64,000 nt of DNA from Basidiobolus meristosporus CBS 931.73 (lineage: Eukaryota; Basidiobolomycota; Basidiobolomycetes; Basidiobolales; Basidiobolaceae), in contig MCFE01000052.1 of NCBI GenBank assembly GCA_002104905.1, forward strand, positions 1-64,000, in the 5' to 3' direction. Under the pieces are notes generated by a model. It searched no databases. It saw nothing but the letters and a program-made list of their open reading frames with translations, and was not told the origin of the DNA. Position numbers and translations under genes: made by a program. This document shows positions 1 to 10,905 of the stretch, one piece after another (within the stretch, counting starts at the first letter, position 1; each line of letters opens with the position of its first letter).

Positions 1-455
1 TCCGGGATCTGGTCAACATGATCCGGTCCCCCGGCTCCAGATACCACTCCCCGAACACCCGGATCCTACTTATCACCCCGCCCCCTCTCGACGAGCCCGC
101 TTGGGAGAAGACCTGTCTGAGCAAAGGGAAGACGCTGGACCGCAACGCCGAGACCACCTATAGCTACGCGATCGGGTGCGTGGAGGTGGCAGAGGAGCTG
201 AACATCCCGGTGGTGAATCTCTGGAGGCTGGTGGACGACTCCATCGTCGAGGAGGAAAGGGAGCTGTGCGAGTTCCTGGTTGACGGCCTGCACCTGAGCG
301 CTTTGGGGAATGCCGTGCTGGCCAAGGGGATCCTGGCCAAGATCAACGCCGTCTGGCCGGAGATCTACCCCGAGAACATGGAGATGATCCTGCCCTGGTG
401 GGGGGATGTGGACCCCTCGGACCCTGCGAAATCCCTGATCTTCCCCGACCACTGA
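1..455 (+). CDS. IAH1: IAH1-type SGNH/GDSL esterase, C-terminal part
   Basis: The frame is open from base 3 to the TGA at 453-455, so the gene starts to the left of the window. The visible part includes the family stretch SPNTRILLITPPPLDE and the last catalytic block DGLHLSALGN, which supplies the catalytic Asp (D89) and His (H92), counted from the ATG at 18. The nucleophile Ser block lies outside the window. Known family: isoamyl-acetate-hydrolysing esterases, cytosolic SGNH hydrolases of about 230-240 residues that cleave short acyl esters; about 150 residues are seen here, which fits the C-terminal two thirds. No intron is visible in this part. It converges on ARP10, with 196 bp between the two stop codons. 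The ATG at 18 is an internal Met, not the start. Confidence 0.88.
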   Translation, partial: RDLVNMIRSPGSRYHSPNTRILLITPPPLDEPAWEKTCLSKGKTLDRNAETTYSYAIGCVEVAEELNIPVVNLWRLVDDSIVEEERELCEFLVDGLHLSALGNAVLAKGILAKINAVWPEIYPENMEMILPWWGDVDPSDPAKSLIFPDH

Positions 456-651
456 CGGCTCGCCAAATAAAGCGCCCCTTTTGTCATGGGAAAAGAGTCT
501 CTTTAATACAATTTGTTCACGGGTGTAACAGTAGTAGTGGTATAGGCAAGCAAAGGGGGGGGGGAGGGGCAGAGAGATGTTCTGGTGGAATTAGCAGGGA
601 TTAACTAGGGATTAATGTGTAGATTGGATAGAGATGGGCGGGTAGGGCCTT

Positions 652-2371
652 TCAGGCGGCATGCATGATGGACCAGTCGGGAACTTGGCCGATGAACTTC
701 TCCTTGGTGATCTCGGGGCCGGAGGATTTCAACGAGCCAACTAGCGAGCCTGCAAACAGAACTGTGAGTCACTGTACGCGGGTGATGGGGCGTGTTGATC
801 CAACTACTTACCTCCTACCCAGCCGCGGGTATTCGAGGGGAAGATCCTTCCGCTCTTCTCGTCGAGGAATCGAAGCCTTTCCGCCAAACCGGCTAGCGTC
901 TTGTATTTGGGCAGGTCTTGCAGGGCCCGGACGATCTCCTGGTGCAATCGAGGCTGGAAATTCGGCAGCATACTCGTCCCCCCGATCACCAGAATCGACG
1001 TCGCCAGCGGCCCCCGGAGGTCTGGCTGGAGCTTCAGCAGGCAGTCCAAGATACACCACACCAGGCTTCTTTCGTCCTCGTCTCCCTCGAACAACAGCTC
1101 CGCCGCTCTCTCCCGCACCCATCCCGGCACGAACAGCTTCATGGGCTCCTTGGTTGTGCCGGGGATGCAGTATTCGATGTCGGCGGCGAGGCTGGAGTGG
1201 GCATAGCGCTCCTCAAAGTCGGCAACGTCGTGGGGGCCTGCTTGCGCGGAGTCGTTGATCGGTTTGATGGGGCTAACGAACAGGAGCCGGGTCTTGATCT
1301 CCTCCAAAAGCGCAGGGGTAAGGATCTCCTCGGTGACTGGGAGACGTTCCAGCGGTGACTGGAGGGGAGTGACGTAGCAGTAGGAGTTGATCAGGGTTCG
1401 CAGATGTTTGGTCAGCAGTTTCCCGGCCAGAGGGGTGGTCTGGATGGAGTGGTAGAGTGGCCTTGCGTCGAAGATCTGTTCCAACCGAATTAGTATTCCT
1501 TCGACGGTTCGATGGAGCCAGAATACCTACCGGCAGGACGGTGGTCTCCAGGTTCCCGCAATCCACCACGAGGCCTGTGGTCTGGCCTGTGGTCAGCAAG
1601 GCCAGCAGATGGGTCGGAACGAAAGAGATGGAGGGGACCTAGCCAGTAAACAGACCGACACTTAGTGGGGGTGGGGGAAGTCCTTCCGATTTGGATTCGG
1701 CTCACCTGTAGGTTTTCAAACAGAACCTTGGCGATGATTTGCTTCAACTGGACCGGGAACAACGGCGACTCGCAAAGGATGACCTTTCTCATCTTGGGAT
1801 CGGTCAACAGATGCCTGGTTGGAGAGGTTTGTTAGGAAGGATCCGGGAAAGGGGTGGTGCCGGCCCACTTACTTGAAATAAATCTGGTGGAAATAGTGGA
1901 TCAACTTCTCCTCCAGGATCGTGGTATCTCCCCGTCTCAAGTCTAGCGTGTACAGTTCAGAACTCTGTTTGGCGGGGGTTGATTGGTTGGAAGGGAAGAA
2001 TGTGTGGTGAATACTGGTATTCTGGTGGGCCCGTAGGCGTTGGGCGGTGAAAAAGCCCTGCTTATACATACCTCGCCGCTGGGACGACAGCTTTCACTGC
2101 ATAAGGTGCCGTTGCGATGACAGCGCAAGTCACCAGGTACGTGTAAGATGTGTCTTGGTTTCGATTCACCGCTGAAACCACATTTCACATACAACGAACC
2201 AAGGTCGACGACCACCCTATCCTCCGTTCCATAAATCGAGTGACGTCTGCCAACCCCGCTGTACGGGGAGAGACTTGAGGAAGAAGCTGAGGGTAAGCCA
2301 AGCTTAGAAGTAGGAGTCCTAGGTAGGGAAAGACTACTCAGGTGGCCGGAAGTGGGAGTAGTGGCTGACAT
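652..2371 (-). CDS. ARP10: Actin-related protein 10 (dynactin Arp10/Arp11), six exons
   Basis: Six exons join in phase: 2371-2072, 1964-1873, 1814-1706, 1638-1531, 1475-812 and 749-652, giving 456 residues. All introns are GT-AG. Exon 1 has a Ser/Pro-rich leader and then the first actin-fold phosphate loop (VVVDLGSLYVKCGFSGE, about residues 53-69). VVDCGN at 191-196 is the second loop and VIGGTSMLP at 366-374 the adenosine-site motif. The C-terminus ends GQVPDWSIMHAA, which resembles the end of animal ACTR10. Known role: Arp10/Arp11 caps the pointed end of the dynactin minifilament in the cytoplasm. The match to ACTR10 extends through the LFEGD and GGTSMLP blocks, so it is preferred over other actin-related proteins. 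The ATG at 2371 is the first in the open frame; the 50-residue leader is unusual and the start could lie further downstream. Confidence 0.87.
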
Positions 2372-2636
2372 GGGTTTGTTCGGTTACGCAACGACAGTTA
2401 GGAGCTTAGGCTACGGCAAACAGAAAAAACCAATAAAATAGAACCCGACGTTGGCAAAAAGTAACAAGTCAAGTCGATCTTGGGCAACGCTAACCAAACT
2501 CCAAGTCAACGATGGATACGTACTAAACCAGCCATCAACCCAATCTTAATTGAGCCCAACCCTACACCTGATTTCCCCCCTCAACGCAATTCAACCGACC
2601 ACGGAAATTTGCCAATGGGATCGGAGGTGGTTTTTA
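2372..2636. other. Gap upstream of ARP10
   Basis: 265 bp between the start of ARP10 and the stop of the next minus-strand gene. It should hold the ARP10 promoter, but I see no clear TATA box or other defined site. Confidence 0.4.
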
Positions 2637-3212
2637 TTACTGGAGATCGGGATAAATTAACTCCCCCATGAGCGAGAGGGCTGTGACAAGGGAAATAAAT
2701 AAATACGAATGCTCGCATCGATGTGCCGAATTGTACGCCACTGGTACGACACGTGTGTCAACAAAGTATGCGGTGGCGGTGTGGGTAGACCGCTTCAGGG
2801 TGGAGCTGGCTCGGTTTTGAGTCTCGCTTGAAGTGAGACTGCTGTTGCTGTTGGTGCTGGCGGTGGTGGTGGTGGTGGACCAACCGGTCTGGAGGGAAGC
2901 TCTGGTTGGGGTGGCGGATGGACTCGAGGCGGTAACCGTGACAACGCTCCGGAAGAAACTAGAAGTGGTTTGGGTGCTGACCATGAAGAAGATGTCCTGT
3001 TGTTGACTCTCGCGCGGAGGGTTCAATCGTTCCACACCACCGAAGGACCAGATGCCGGTTGAGGAGGGCCTTGTGGGGGTTGCTTGCTGAGCATCGATTC
3101 GTAGTAGAAACAGGCATGTCAATATCGTCCATGTGGTGAGGAGCATGGATGTCAAGACAGTAAGAGGCGCTGGATCGGAGATAGATTTCTGTCGTCCATG
3201 AGCACCCGACAT
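2637..3212 (-). CDS. Ser/Thr-rich hypothetical protein with two hydrophobic segments
   Basis: Open frame of 191 codons from the ATG at 3212. I do not recognise the family. A hydrophobic stretch at about residues 18-38 (VLTSMLLTTWTILTCLFLL) could be a signal anchor. The middle, about residues 85-150, is very rich in Ser and Thr, including a run of Thr. A second hydrophobic stretch (LFISLVTALSLMG) lies close to the C-terminus. This is the layout of a small wall or plasma-membrane mannoprotein, which is inference only. A TATATAAAG sequence sits just upstream of the ATG, rather close to be a usual TATA box. It lies between ARP10 and the kinase gene on the same strand. No intron is needed. It could also be a chance open frame in low-complexity DNA. 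Confidence 0.4.
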   Translation of the reverse strand: MSGAHGRQKSISDPAPLTVLTSMLLTTWTILTCLFLLRIDAQQATPTRPSSTGIWSFGGVERLNPPRESQQQDIFFMVSTQTTSSFFRSVVTVTASSPSATPTRASLQTGWSTTTTTASTNSNSSLTSSETQNRASSTLKRSTHTATAYFVDTRVVPVAYNSAHRCEHSYLFISLVTALSLMGELIYPDLQ

Positions 3213-3802
3213 TCTTTATATACCATGAACGCCCGCTATGGAGGTGTGGAGATGCACGCATGTCGTGCAATTTATGACATAAAAACCCTACTTCCACTGC
3301 AACCTTAATCCTGACCCTCTCTGAAGACTCTCCTCCGAAGATACAGAACCCTACGCAGATCGCCATAGTCTCCTCGACTCCAATCACAGCTGGTTTCCAC
3401 CTTGAATGAGTGGACTCTCTCTGATGCATCGGAATTATCCTAGCATCGGGCCTTTTTCCCGACCTGCTCTGGCGAACCGACCCGAAAGGCGGGCGACCTC
3501 TGGCTACCGTCAAGATGAACACGGCGTCCGTGTGCTTCCGCGCTCACCTCCTCCACGATGCGAGCCATCCGATCGTTTTCCCTCTTCGTCTCCCGCTTCC
3601 GCGACCCCAACTCCAACTCACTCCGGATACTTGTACGCTCCCATGGGACCTTGGTGGCGACTGGAGGATCACTTGATCGAACGGGGAGTGTGTGCCCATT
3701 ACTATCTTGAGTGGGAAACAGATTTATTCGTGAAATGTGGGAGCAGATTGGTTCCCGGGATTGTACAAACAGAACCGAGTCGAGTGGGGAAAGGCCAAGT
3801 GG

Positions 3803-3804
<2 letters not shown>

Positions 3805-3836
<32 letters not shown>
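3805..3836 (+). repeat. (GT)16 microsatellite
   Basis: An uninterrupted run of 16 GT units in non-coding DNA between two minus-strand genes. Open frames through it on either strand (Val-Cys or His-Thr runs) are artefacts of the repeat. Confidence 0.97.
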
Positions 3837-3838
<2 letters not shown>

Positions 3839-4127
3839 CCAGCAACGGGGAGACCAAGCATACAGTGAACTGCTAAAAAGTGTTACCGAGGAGGAGAGGA
3901 TCCGGCAAGCAATGGGAGGAGGTCGGGACCACTGTACAGGCCAGGCGCCAACCATCCCTTGGGCCAGGAGAGAGGTCGATGATGGTGGGGAGGGGTGAGT
4001 GGGTTACTCACTGGTGGCAGCAAGCGGCTTGGGAGGAAGGGAAGGCTCTCGAGACTATAGGGCCAATTGGTGTCTAAAGTGGCCGAGGAGGATTCGAATA
4101 AACCTTTATTGATAGGCATCTTCGAGA

Positions 4128-4160
4128 GGGAGGAGGAGGAGGAGGAGGAGAAGAAGAAGA
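4128..4160 (+). repeat. GGA/GAA trinucleotide run
   Basis: About eight GGA (AGG) units passing into GAA units, purine-only on the plus strand, 150-185 bp downstream of the kinase stop codon. Confidence 0.85.
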
Positions 4161-4313
4161 AGGGGAGGAAATAGAGCTCAGTCTAATATGGATAGGCCCG
4201 GTTTGGCTGACCAGCGCGTCGTTTAAAGAGATAGAAATGGGGTGATATGTGTGGTGTGAACTTACGAGTTTCTGTTCGGAAAGCAGTGCGGGGGCAGTGG
4301 ACGAGTGTTTGGT

Positions 4314-6484
4314 TTACCGAATATCGTAACCGCTGTTCGCTGTCCACCCGTTCGCGAGCCCCGTTGGCCGCGTAGAATAATCCACCGTGGGATAGTGTGT
4401 GGGCGGTGGGATGATCTCGTTCCCTGCTTCGTCGAATTGAATACTAAAATACGGGTGTCTCAGCGCCTCTCGCGCGGTTATACGTTGCGACGGGTCGTAC
4501 GTCAGCATCTTCTTCACCAGGTCCAGGAGATAGGCATTACAATTCGTTGTGGGCGGGATGATGGACTGCGGTAGGGAGATGGGTGAGCGAGGTGTGGGGA
4601 GACTGGCTCTACATGGGTAAGGCACCTACCTCTATGGGCTTCATGTTTTTGACGTACTTGCGACTTGTGCGATTTGTGTCTTGGTTGGGGTAATCTAGGC
4701 GGCCGTTCTTGTAGAACTTTTGGGTGGTGCGCCTGGAAGGGATCGGAGGGTTAGTCCCAGGCGGGTGGAGGGTTAGATTACCTGCGGTCACTTACCCTAG
4801 ACTTCTAATGATGTGATCCGGGGTTTTCCCAACAACGATCTCCATCATAGCCAGATGCTCAAGGTTGTCGTGGGTTTGGAAGAGTGCGTCCCCAGTGAAC
4901 AGCTCCACCAAGATGCAGCCAACAGACCACATATCACAAGGATACGACCATCCGGTACCTAACAGCGTCCATGTTACTACTTGACATCACCAGTGCAAAA
5001 CATACTCTCGGCATTACCTAGGATGATTTCGGGGGCTCGATAGTGCCTTGTGGAGACAACTGAGCTGTGATACTCTTCTTCGAACGTGGCGCTACCGAAA
5101 TCGATGAGACGGATCTCGGTGTCCAGCAGGATCTTCATCGTCTTGTCGCTGTACCGCTACGGAGGGAGAAGGATTAGCCCCTGGGCTGGCCATGAACCTC
5201 AACGACGTCACTCACCGTGGACGCGACCACTCTACTGTCGTTGTTCACCAGCAATATATTTTCAGGCTTCAAGTCGGTGTGGGTCAATCGTAGGTCGTGA
5301 AGAACTGGAAAAGCAATAGGTTACCGAATGGCACGACCACCGAACACAACTGTGTCGGGCTCTTACATGCAACGCTTGTGAGTAGCTGCTTCGCAAAATG
5401 CTGGATATGATGTGGTGGAAAGGCGGCGAATATGTTATCCTTGAGGAAGTCGAAGAGACTCTGGCTGAGGAGGTCGAAAACCATGCAGATATGGTTGCGG
5501 AAATCGAAGCAATCGTTCAGATGGATGCATTTGCTTGAAGAGTAAGAGTCAGTGGTGGTGAGTGGGTGGTGGATGGTGGGTGGGGAGCGGTGAGTAGCGG
5601 GACCTACTTGAGATTGAACGGATCCCGGTCTTTCAGCGTTTTCAGCACCCGAATCTCGATCTTCGAGGCGTCTCGATACTTCTGCACCGCGCGTATGATC
5701 TTGATAGCGCAGTAAGAGCGGTTGAGTCGATCCCAGCATTCAACCACTTTCCCGAACGTCCCTTGGCCCAGGAGCTGCATGATTTTATCTGGATTAGAAA
5801 GGGAGGTTAACCGTCTGATACATTCCGCGATGCTGTGGTGGTCGCTTAGCTACATCGTGGAGTTAAATCCTCGTTCTCGACTACGATATAATGGCCCTCT
5901 TTGTCATCGTACGGTGGGTGCTGGCCGTTCTGTTTGCTGGAAGAGGCGGCGGCGGTGGCGGTCGAGGTGTGTCCCTAAGGAGGGGAAAATTTTGATGAGC
6001 TTAAGAAATGGCCAGCTACAAGAGAGGTCGAGCTATTTACGCCCGTAGAGAGAGCAGAGGGAAACCCTACAACAGACCAGAGAGAGGCGGTGTTGTTGGC
6101 GGGGTCCCACGTCACTTGAAGGAGGGGGTTGTTGGCGAATGCAAAAAGTACCTTGTTCGATTGTGCCAGTGCGGGCTCTTTTTTCCGACGCTTGGGGGCG
6201 GTATTCTGTGTTACGGGGTGAAGGAGCAGCGAGGAGTGAGGATAGCCAAGGGCATCCTTGGCTGATCTTAGATTACCGGCGGCAAGGCTGGAGGTGGTTG
6301 TGTCAGGTGGGCAGAGACTCTGAATGGACAAAGAAGGTGGAGGTGGAGTTGGTGAATCCTCGATCACTATGACCTCTTGCGGGAGTCCGTTCTTGTAAAA
6401 CTCATTCCAATCAACGGCTCTTTTACGTCTTTTCCCAGTAGAGGCGGCCATCGTGGTGGAGAAGTACGGTGCAGCCACTTTCAA
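4314..6484 (-). CDS. KNS1: LAMMER dual-specificity kinase (CLK/Kns1/Lkh1), nine exons
   Basis: Nine exons join in phase: 6484-6152, 5974-5854, 5788-5608, 5533-5367, 5304-5216, 5156-5018, 4958-4796, 4732-4630 and 4565-4314, giving 515 residues. The kinase core has GQGTFG at 159-164, the ATP-binding Lys at 181 (AIK), HTDLKPEN at 276-283 (Thr in place of Arg, as usual for this family), DFG at 316-318, and the diagnostic EHLAMME at 377-383. FYKNGRLDY and the [17 protein letters not shown] stretch follow. The N-terminal part carries KRRKR, a possible nuclear signal, and [16 protein letters not shown], known from fungal Kns1 proteins. Known role: LAMMER kinases phosphorylate SR splicing factors and regulate growth and stress responses. 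The ATG at 6484 is used; the in-frame ATG at 6451 would give 504 residues. Confidence 0.92.
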
Positions 6485-6945
6485 GCTTGGTTTCGAGGCA
6501 GGGCCTTTGCGTTTCTGATATACTTTTCAAATGGAGTTGAATGCTTCCCTATACGTCCAGACTATCAAGGCGACGAAACGTAACAGATACTGGACAAATC
6601 ACCCTGGAGTTAAATACGGTTTCTCTGGGAACTAGGGTCTCAACAAGAAAGCTCAATCTATTCGGAAGTTTTCAAGTATTTTTCAGTCTTCACCATGGTG
6701 TTGACTCTGTGGCTTTCAGTGCACGTAAAATTCTTGATCACGTGACTCCAAGAGATATGCACCAAAGTCAAGAGCCCAAAAATCATCGAAAATAGCAATG
6801 ATACGAGCAGGATCCAACAACACTGATCCCGACCGTCATTGAGTCAGGAAATTTTTGTTGCGGACACCCATCGGAACCACTTTCCTGGCGTCTGTTCTGT
6901 GGGTGCCTTCTCTGACTGGATGATATATGTAACGTCCTAGCCAGG

Positions 6946-7023
6946 GGTTCGACTCCCCCGAACACAAGGCGGCTGGGTATTTTCTAGCACACATCCCAGC
7001 ACAAACGACCCCGCCTTTTCTTT
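6946..7023 (+). promoter_or_regulatory. Pol III B-box match followed by nested hairpin and T-run
   Basis: GGTTCGACTCC matches the B-box consensus GGTTCGANTCC at every fixed base. About 20 nt further on, AAGGCGG pairs with CCGCCTT and, inside it, CTGGG pairs with CCCAG. A TTTTCTTTT run then follows, as in Pol III terminators. A full tRNA cannot be folded: the 76 nt upstream give a weak acceptor stem and no anticodon arm. It could be a degenerate tRNA or another Pol III RNA. Confidence 0.35.
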
Positions 7024-8350
7024 TAGTGTAGGTGCTTCACATGACAAACAATGGACAACCAGCATTCATCCTACGAAATTTGTAACAAGTACGCAACCTT
7101 TCGCTTTCAAGGGAGTACATAGTGCTGGTGGTGGTGGTAGTTGTGATAGTGGTGGTGGCAGCGACGGTTGAATCTCTTTCACAGGTAAGTAGTTGAGTTA
7201 CAGTGGAGGCTGGGTGTTTCAACTGCCGGGAATTCTTAGCTGACACAAAGGATTTGTAATCAAAAGGCACTATTCAGTTGGGATCCATCACTAAACAGAT
7301 TGGATTTCACTGTACTTTCCCATGTCCCACTGCTGTGAGCTACCTGTATACTTATCACAACGTGCTCCATTGAATCCAATCTTGTTAATCCTGTATATCA
7401 AACCCATGCCGTCAGCCAATAGCCAAGCCGGGTGCATTTCTTCAATGTTAACAAGGGATGGACACGTATAAGGAGGATGCATTTAGACATCTAGCAGGTG
7501 AGACGTGGCACCTCGATATATTCCCTGATACTTGGTGTTGAGCCATTATTCCTGTGATACAGAGTGGGAAGGGTCATTCTGCGTAGTGGGTTGGCCGCCT
7601 TGGAATCTTCAGTAGGAGCCAAGCAATGGCAGTGAACTGGTTGGAACATTGGGAATCTACGAATCAGGAATAGTCGAAGCGTAATATTTCTTAAACCAGC
7701 CAATACCTGAATCCACTCGGCAGGCTAGCCTATATACGGCTCCTCCAAACCACCAAGATTGTGAGGCCCTCTTGCCGGCCTGCTCCTGCTCCTGCCCCGT
7801 CCGAAATCAGCGCACATTCCCACCAGGATCGGCCATATTAACCAATTCCGTGCTGCAACGAGTGGTCGCTTATACGTTTTTCATGGGATCGCTCGCAAAG
7901 ACGGATTCGAAGGTTCTATCAGCCACAGTTTTGGGATAGAGCCCTTCGAGCACCATCCGCACTAAGATTCGGCAAGTCTCACCGTGGGGCCAGCCAAGTT
8001 CCAGTATTGGGGTGCTGGTCTGGCAGCCCCGCCTTCACGCTCAGTGTAGGTGTCTCCAAGCGGCGGTTGATTAGGTATCTAGCCTCGGTGTAGAGAGTGG
8101 TTTGGGCGGAGATTATTGGCTGGGCACCCTTAGGGTTAGGTGGCTGCAACTATCGACATCAAGGTTATATCAGATAACCTGAGATCAGTCGACCTGGTCT
8201 CGGCTGGAGAAGTATGGGTGAAAAAAAACATACGATTCCCGTGGACGTTCGCCATGGTTGATTAGGCTAAATTCCTTGAGGTGAGCCCAACGATAGGTTG
8301 GAATGATTTCGGATCTATGTGTGTGCGGGTGCGGGTGGGGATGCGAGTTC

Positions 8351-8374
8351 GGGTACGGGTACGGGTACGGGTAC
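8351..8374 (+). repeat. (GGGTAC)4 short tandem repeat
   Basis: Four perfect GGGTAC units, preceded by GC-rich degenerate GGGTGC units, about 300 bp downstream of the RhoGAP stop codon. Confidence 0.9.
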
Positions 8375-8674
8375 GGTTAGAGTTATAGGCGACTTCCGGA
8401 TTTCTAAAGAGAAGGATAATGACCTGATGAATGGGAAATATTTATTAATCTGAATGCTGATCCACACCCGCTTAAAAATACATTAGGTTCGATTAATTGG
8501 TCGGGTTATTCACAACGGGTCAGAGTTATGTGGTGGATATTAAGGGTGGAGTGCTACATACTGTACAGATATCTAACAGGGGTACGGATGGGTGAGGGTT
8601 GGGCGGATGAAAACAACTGTGCCTCTCTATGTGACTAACTTTTTGCCGGACAGAGAAATCGGGCTGATCGGAAT

Positions 8675-9969
8675 CTACAGCTCTTGAGTTCGTCGCCGAT
8701 GCTTTCCGGGCAAGGTGACGCTTCTTGTGATGCTTTTAGCTGGCATCGGACATGAGCCAGAGGATTCGGGGGCATTTTGGAGGATACCGACTGTTACACT
8801 GGACTTCCTAATGGCTCTCCGCTTCCCTAAGGAGAGCGAGCGCCTTAGTTGGCTGAGTGGTGGCTGATTGGATGTGCCTCTATGATCCATGTCGTTTGGT
8901 ATTGTTTTCGTGACCTTATGGGTGTAATCGTACTCAACTACTGACTGGTGCGGTGGCAGGGGTATGCTGTGGCGAGGTGGAACCTTCAATCGATTGGAAT
9001 ATTTGATAAGGTGCTCCACCACCAGGGATGAGTATCTATATTCCTCTGGCCGAAACAGATGGGAGGGATGGGCCAAAACACAGGGTTGAAATATGGTGGC
9101 AAGGTTCCCTGCGTTCATACGGGTTGTCTCTTGACGCTCGGCAAAGTAAGCCAGCAAGTTCACCAGATACAAAAGAAGGATTTGGTTGGGTCGCGGCAGG
9201 TGGGGAAGCAGACTCTGGAATGCCATGATCTGAGCATCCTCGCTATCCTGGTGTTCACCTTGCGGTAAGGTTAGGCTCGGATGAATCAGGTGATGCGTGG
9301 GGACATCCACTTACTGTAGGCCTTTCGGAAGAGAAGATATAGATGCGGGGAGATTACTGGCTCTGGTAAGCAGTTTAGATAACGACGGAACAAATTAGCA
9401 ACGTCGTGAATAGAGAAGTCCTCCCAGGCAATATCCATTCCATATGCCGGGCCGGTGTTAAAGAGATCCTGGAGTTGGCGTACTCGTTTGGAGGAGCCGT
9501 TCACACGAAATATCCCTTCAGTATTCACCGCTGTGTGAGAAAGAAGCAGATTAGCGATTGGCTTCAGTCGTGTGCGCTCGGGTTGCAAGTATATACCATG
9601 GTCTTTCAGGTATCCGCCACACTCGGCAACAACTATTGGGACCAAACAGTTCAAGTAGCCCCCATTGCGACCGAGATTGACTACCGCGCTAGCGTATTTG
9701 ATGGATATACCCAACGGAACACCAAAGAGAGTTTCTTGGCAAGCTATCCAGGGAAAAAGAAAAGTCAGTCAGGTGGAGTCGACGACTTGGTTGGTGTAGG
9801 GCTCACTACCTCTCTCATGAAGCAAGTTTTGTTTGTGAGCGGGGGACTGTTTACGGGTGAGTAGGAATTTCCAACGGTCCCTTAAAGTAAGCTTGGCACT
9901 TTCGGGACCTCTAAATAAACTAGCGAGCTGTCCCCAGCGGTTGGATTTGGCACTTTGCTCAACAGTCAT
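8675..9969 (-). CDS. RhoGAP protein (SAC7/BAG7-like), four exons
   Basis: Exons 9969-9810, 9743-9597, 9530-9315 and 9258-8675 join in phase to 368 residues. The RhoGAP domain starts near residue 59 with LFGVPLGISIKYAS, then VPIVVAECGGYLK, and the arginine finger in TEGIFRVNGS (Arg111). It goes on with DVANLFRRYLNCLPEPVI and NAGNLATIFQPCVL, where the conserved Asn contacts the GTPase. The tail is basic and Ser-rich. Known role: these proteins accelerate GTP hydrolysis on Rho1-type GTPases and so restrain cell-wall and actin signalling. The second intron (9596-9531, 66 nt) has no stop and keeps the frame; it was removed because splicing restores the usual spacing before the arginine finger. The ATG at 9969 gives a short N-terminus, so an upstream exon is possible. 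Confidence 0.88.
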
Positions 9970-10905
9970 ACCTGACGAGAGAAGCCAAAACAAAGAGGAG
10001 AATAACAAATGGGTGGATTAAAAGTGGATGGGAAAAGCGCACCATGAGCATATATATATATCCAACGAAAATCCACCCGGTCAATGCCAAATCAGTCCAT
10101 CAGAGCAGTCTATCGTTATAATGGTAAGTGCGGTTTTAGATTGTGCTGTACTTTGAACCGGATCTGGCCATCCGTATAGGATGAATCAAATTGAGGGTCA
10201 AGCACAAATATGGCTCCAATTTGATCTCTGCATTTCCAATTCGTTTTTTATTCGATACTCAATCGCACATCCACTTAAAGCTCGGGGTGCAAATTACGGG
10301 TGCAAATAACGCAGGGGAGAAGGGCTAAAGGGCTAACCAAGATCCCGGGATCAGCCACGGATCTAGCGTCGGCGAAGCGCTAAACTCGAACTGGTCAGCG
10401 ATGATGGAATTTCAACACTAAGCACAAACAAGGCAACTATGATGAAATCTAGAGTCAGCTGCTGGAAAACATCCCTCATTCCTTGGTCCCAAGCGGCTAC
10501 GTCATTTGGTGGGTTATATTTAGCAGGGAATAGTAGCGAGCCTTGTCCTCCTAGCCTCTCTGCCTTCCGACACTGCATGTGAGAAACAGAGCATAGAATG
10601 TATGCAATGGTCCTCGATGCCACTTATTGATGTGACATAAATCTCCATTTACGGCGAGACCTGGGAAGCGTCATTTATTGCTTGGGCCCGCCGATTTCCA
10701 CTCGCAATTTATTTCTGAGTAACCCAGCGAACTTGCTTAGCAGATCCCTCCTTGTATGTCTAAAAGCATGCTGGTTCTACTGCGTTCTTTCAATATCTCT
10801 CAGGGTCGCACAAATTAGTTGGCTTGTTTGGTGCCAGATGCGCAATCCTATATAATCCATGATCTGCCACCCAGCAACGGTAGCTGTGTCACTCCATCCC
10901 TTTGA
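9970..10905. other. Divergent intergenic region, RhoGAP / cyclin
   Basis: 936 bp between two divergently transcribed genes, so it should hold both promoters. A TATATATATA run lies at about 10051-10060, some 80 bp upstream of the RhoGAP ATG. The one open frame of any length (minus strand, 10363-10623) has no ATG at its start and no recognisable domain. Confidence 0.5.

Larger units (their letters stand above)
3213..4313. other. 1.1 kb without a confident gene; possible small minus-strand exons
   Basis: No recognisable protein on either strand. The best candidate is on the minus strand: coding-like sequence rich in Lys, Arg and Glu (ending NDRMARIVEE at 3548), followed by a GTGAGC donor, with an acceptor at 3464 and a short final exon 3463-3440 ending VGKKARC and a TAG, in phase 0. 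Its 5' end could not be found and no family was recognised. The region also holds two simple repeats, listed separately. Confidence 0.25.
6485..8674. other. 2.2 kb intergenic stretch
   Basis: It lies between the 5' end of the kinase gene and the 3' end of the RhoGAP gene. Open frames here are short, with no recognisable protein. It holds a Pol III B-box-like block and a short GGGTAC repeat, listed separately. A TTAGGGTTAGG string near 8129 is isolated and not a telomeric array. Confidence 0.5.

Noticed and set aside
804-1358. Long plus-strand open frames over ARP10 exon 5
   Set aside because: Mirror frames of a GC-rich exon; the minus strand carries a recognisable protein with matching splice phases.
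3406-3876. 156-codon plus-strand frame through the (GT)16 run
   Set aside because: Ends in a Val-Cys run made by the microsatellite; no domain and no support from codon pattern.
6890-6965. tRNA gene ending at the GGTTCGACTCC T-arm
   Set aside because: The distance to TCTGTTC fits a tRNA, but there is an acceptor mismatch, no D-arm GG and no anticodon stem. It is kept only as a B-box-like site.
8129-8139. TTAGGGTTAGG as an interstitial telomere repeat
   Set aside because: Only about two units, expected by chance or as a minor relic.
10363-10623. 86-codon minus-strand frame with a hydrophobic helix
   Set aside because: No ATG at its start, no recognisable family, and it lies in a divergent promoter region.
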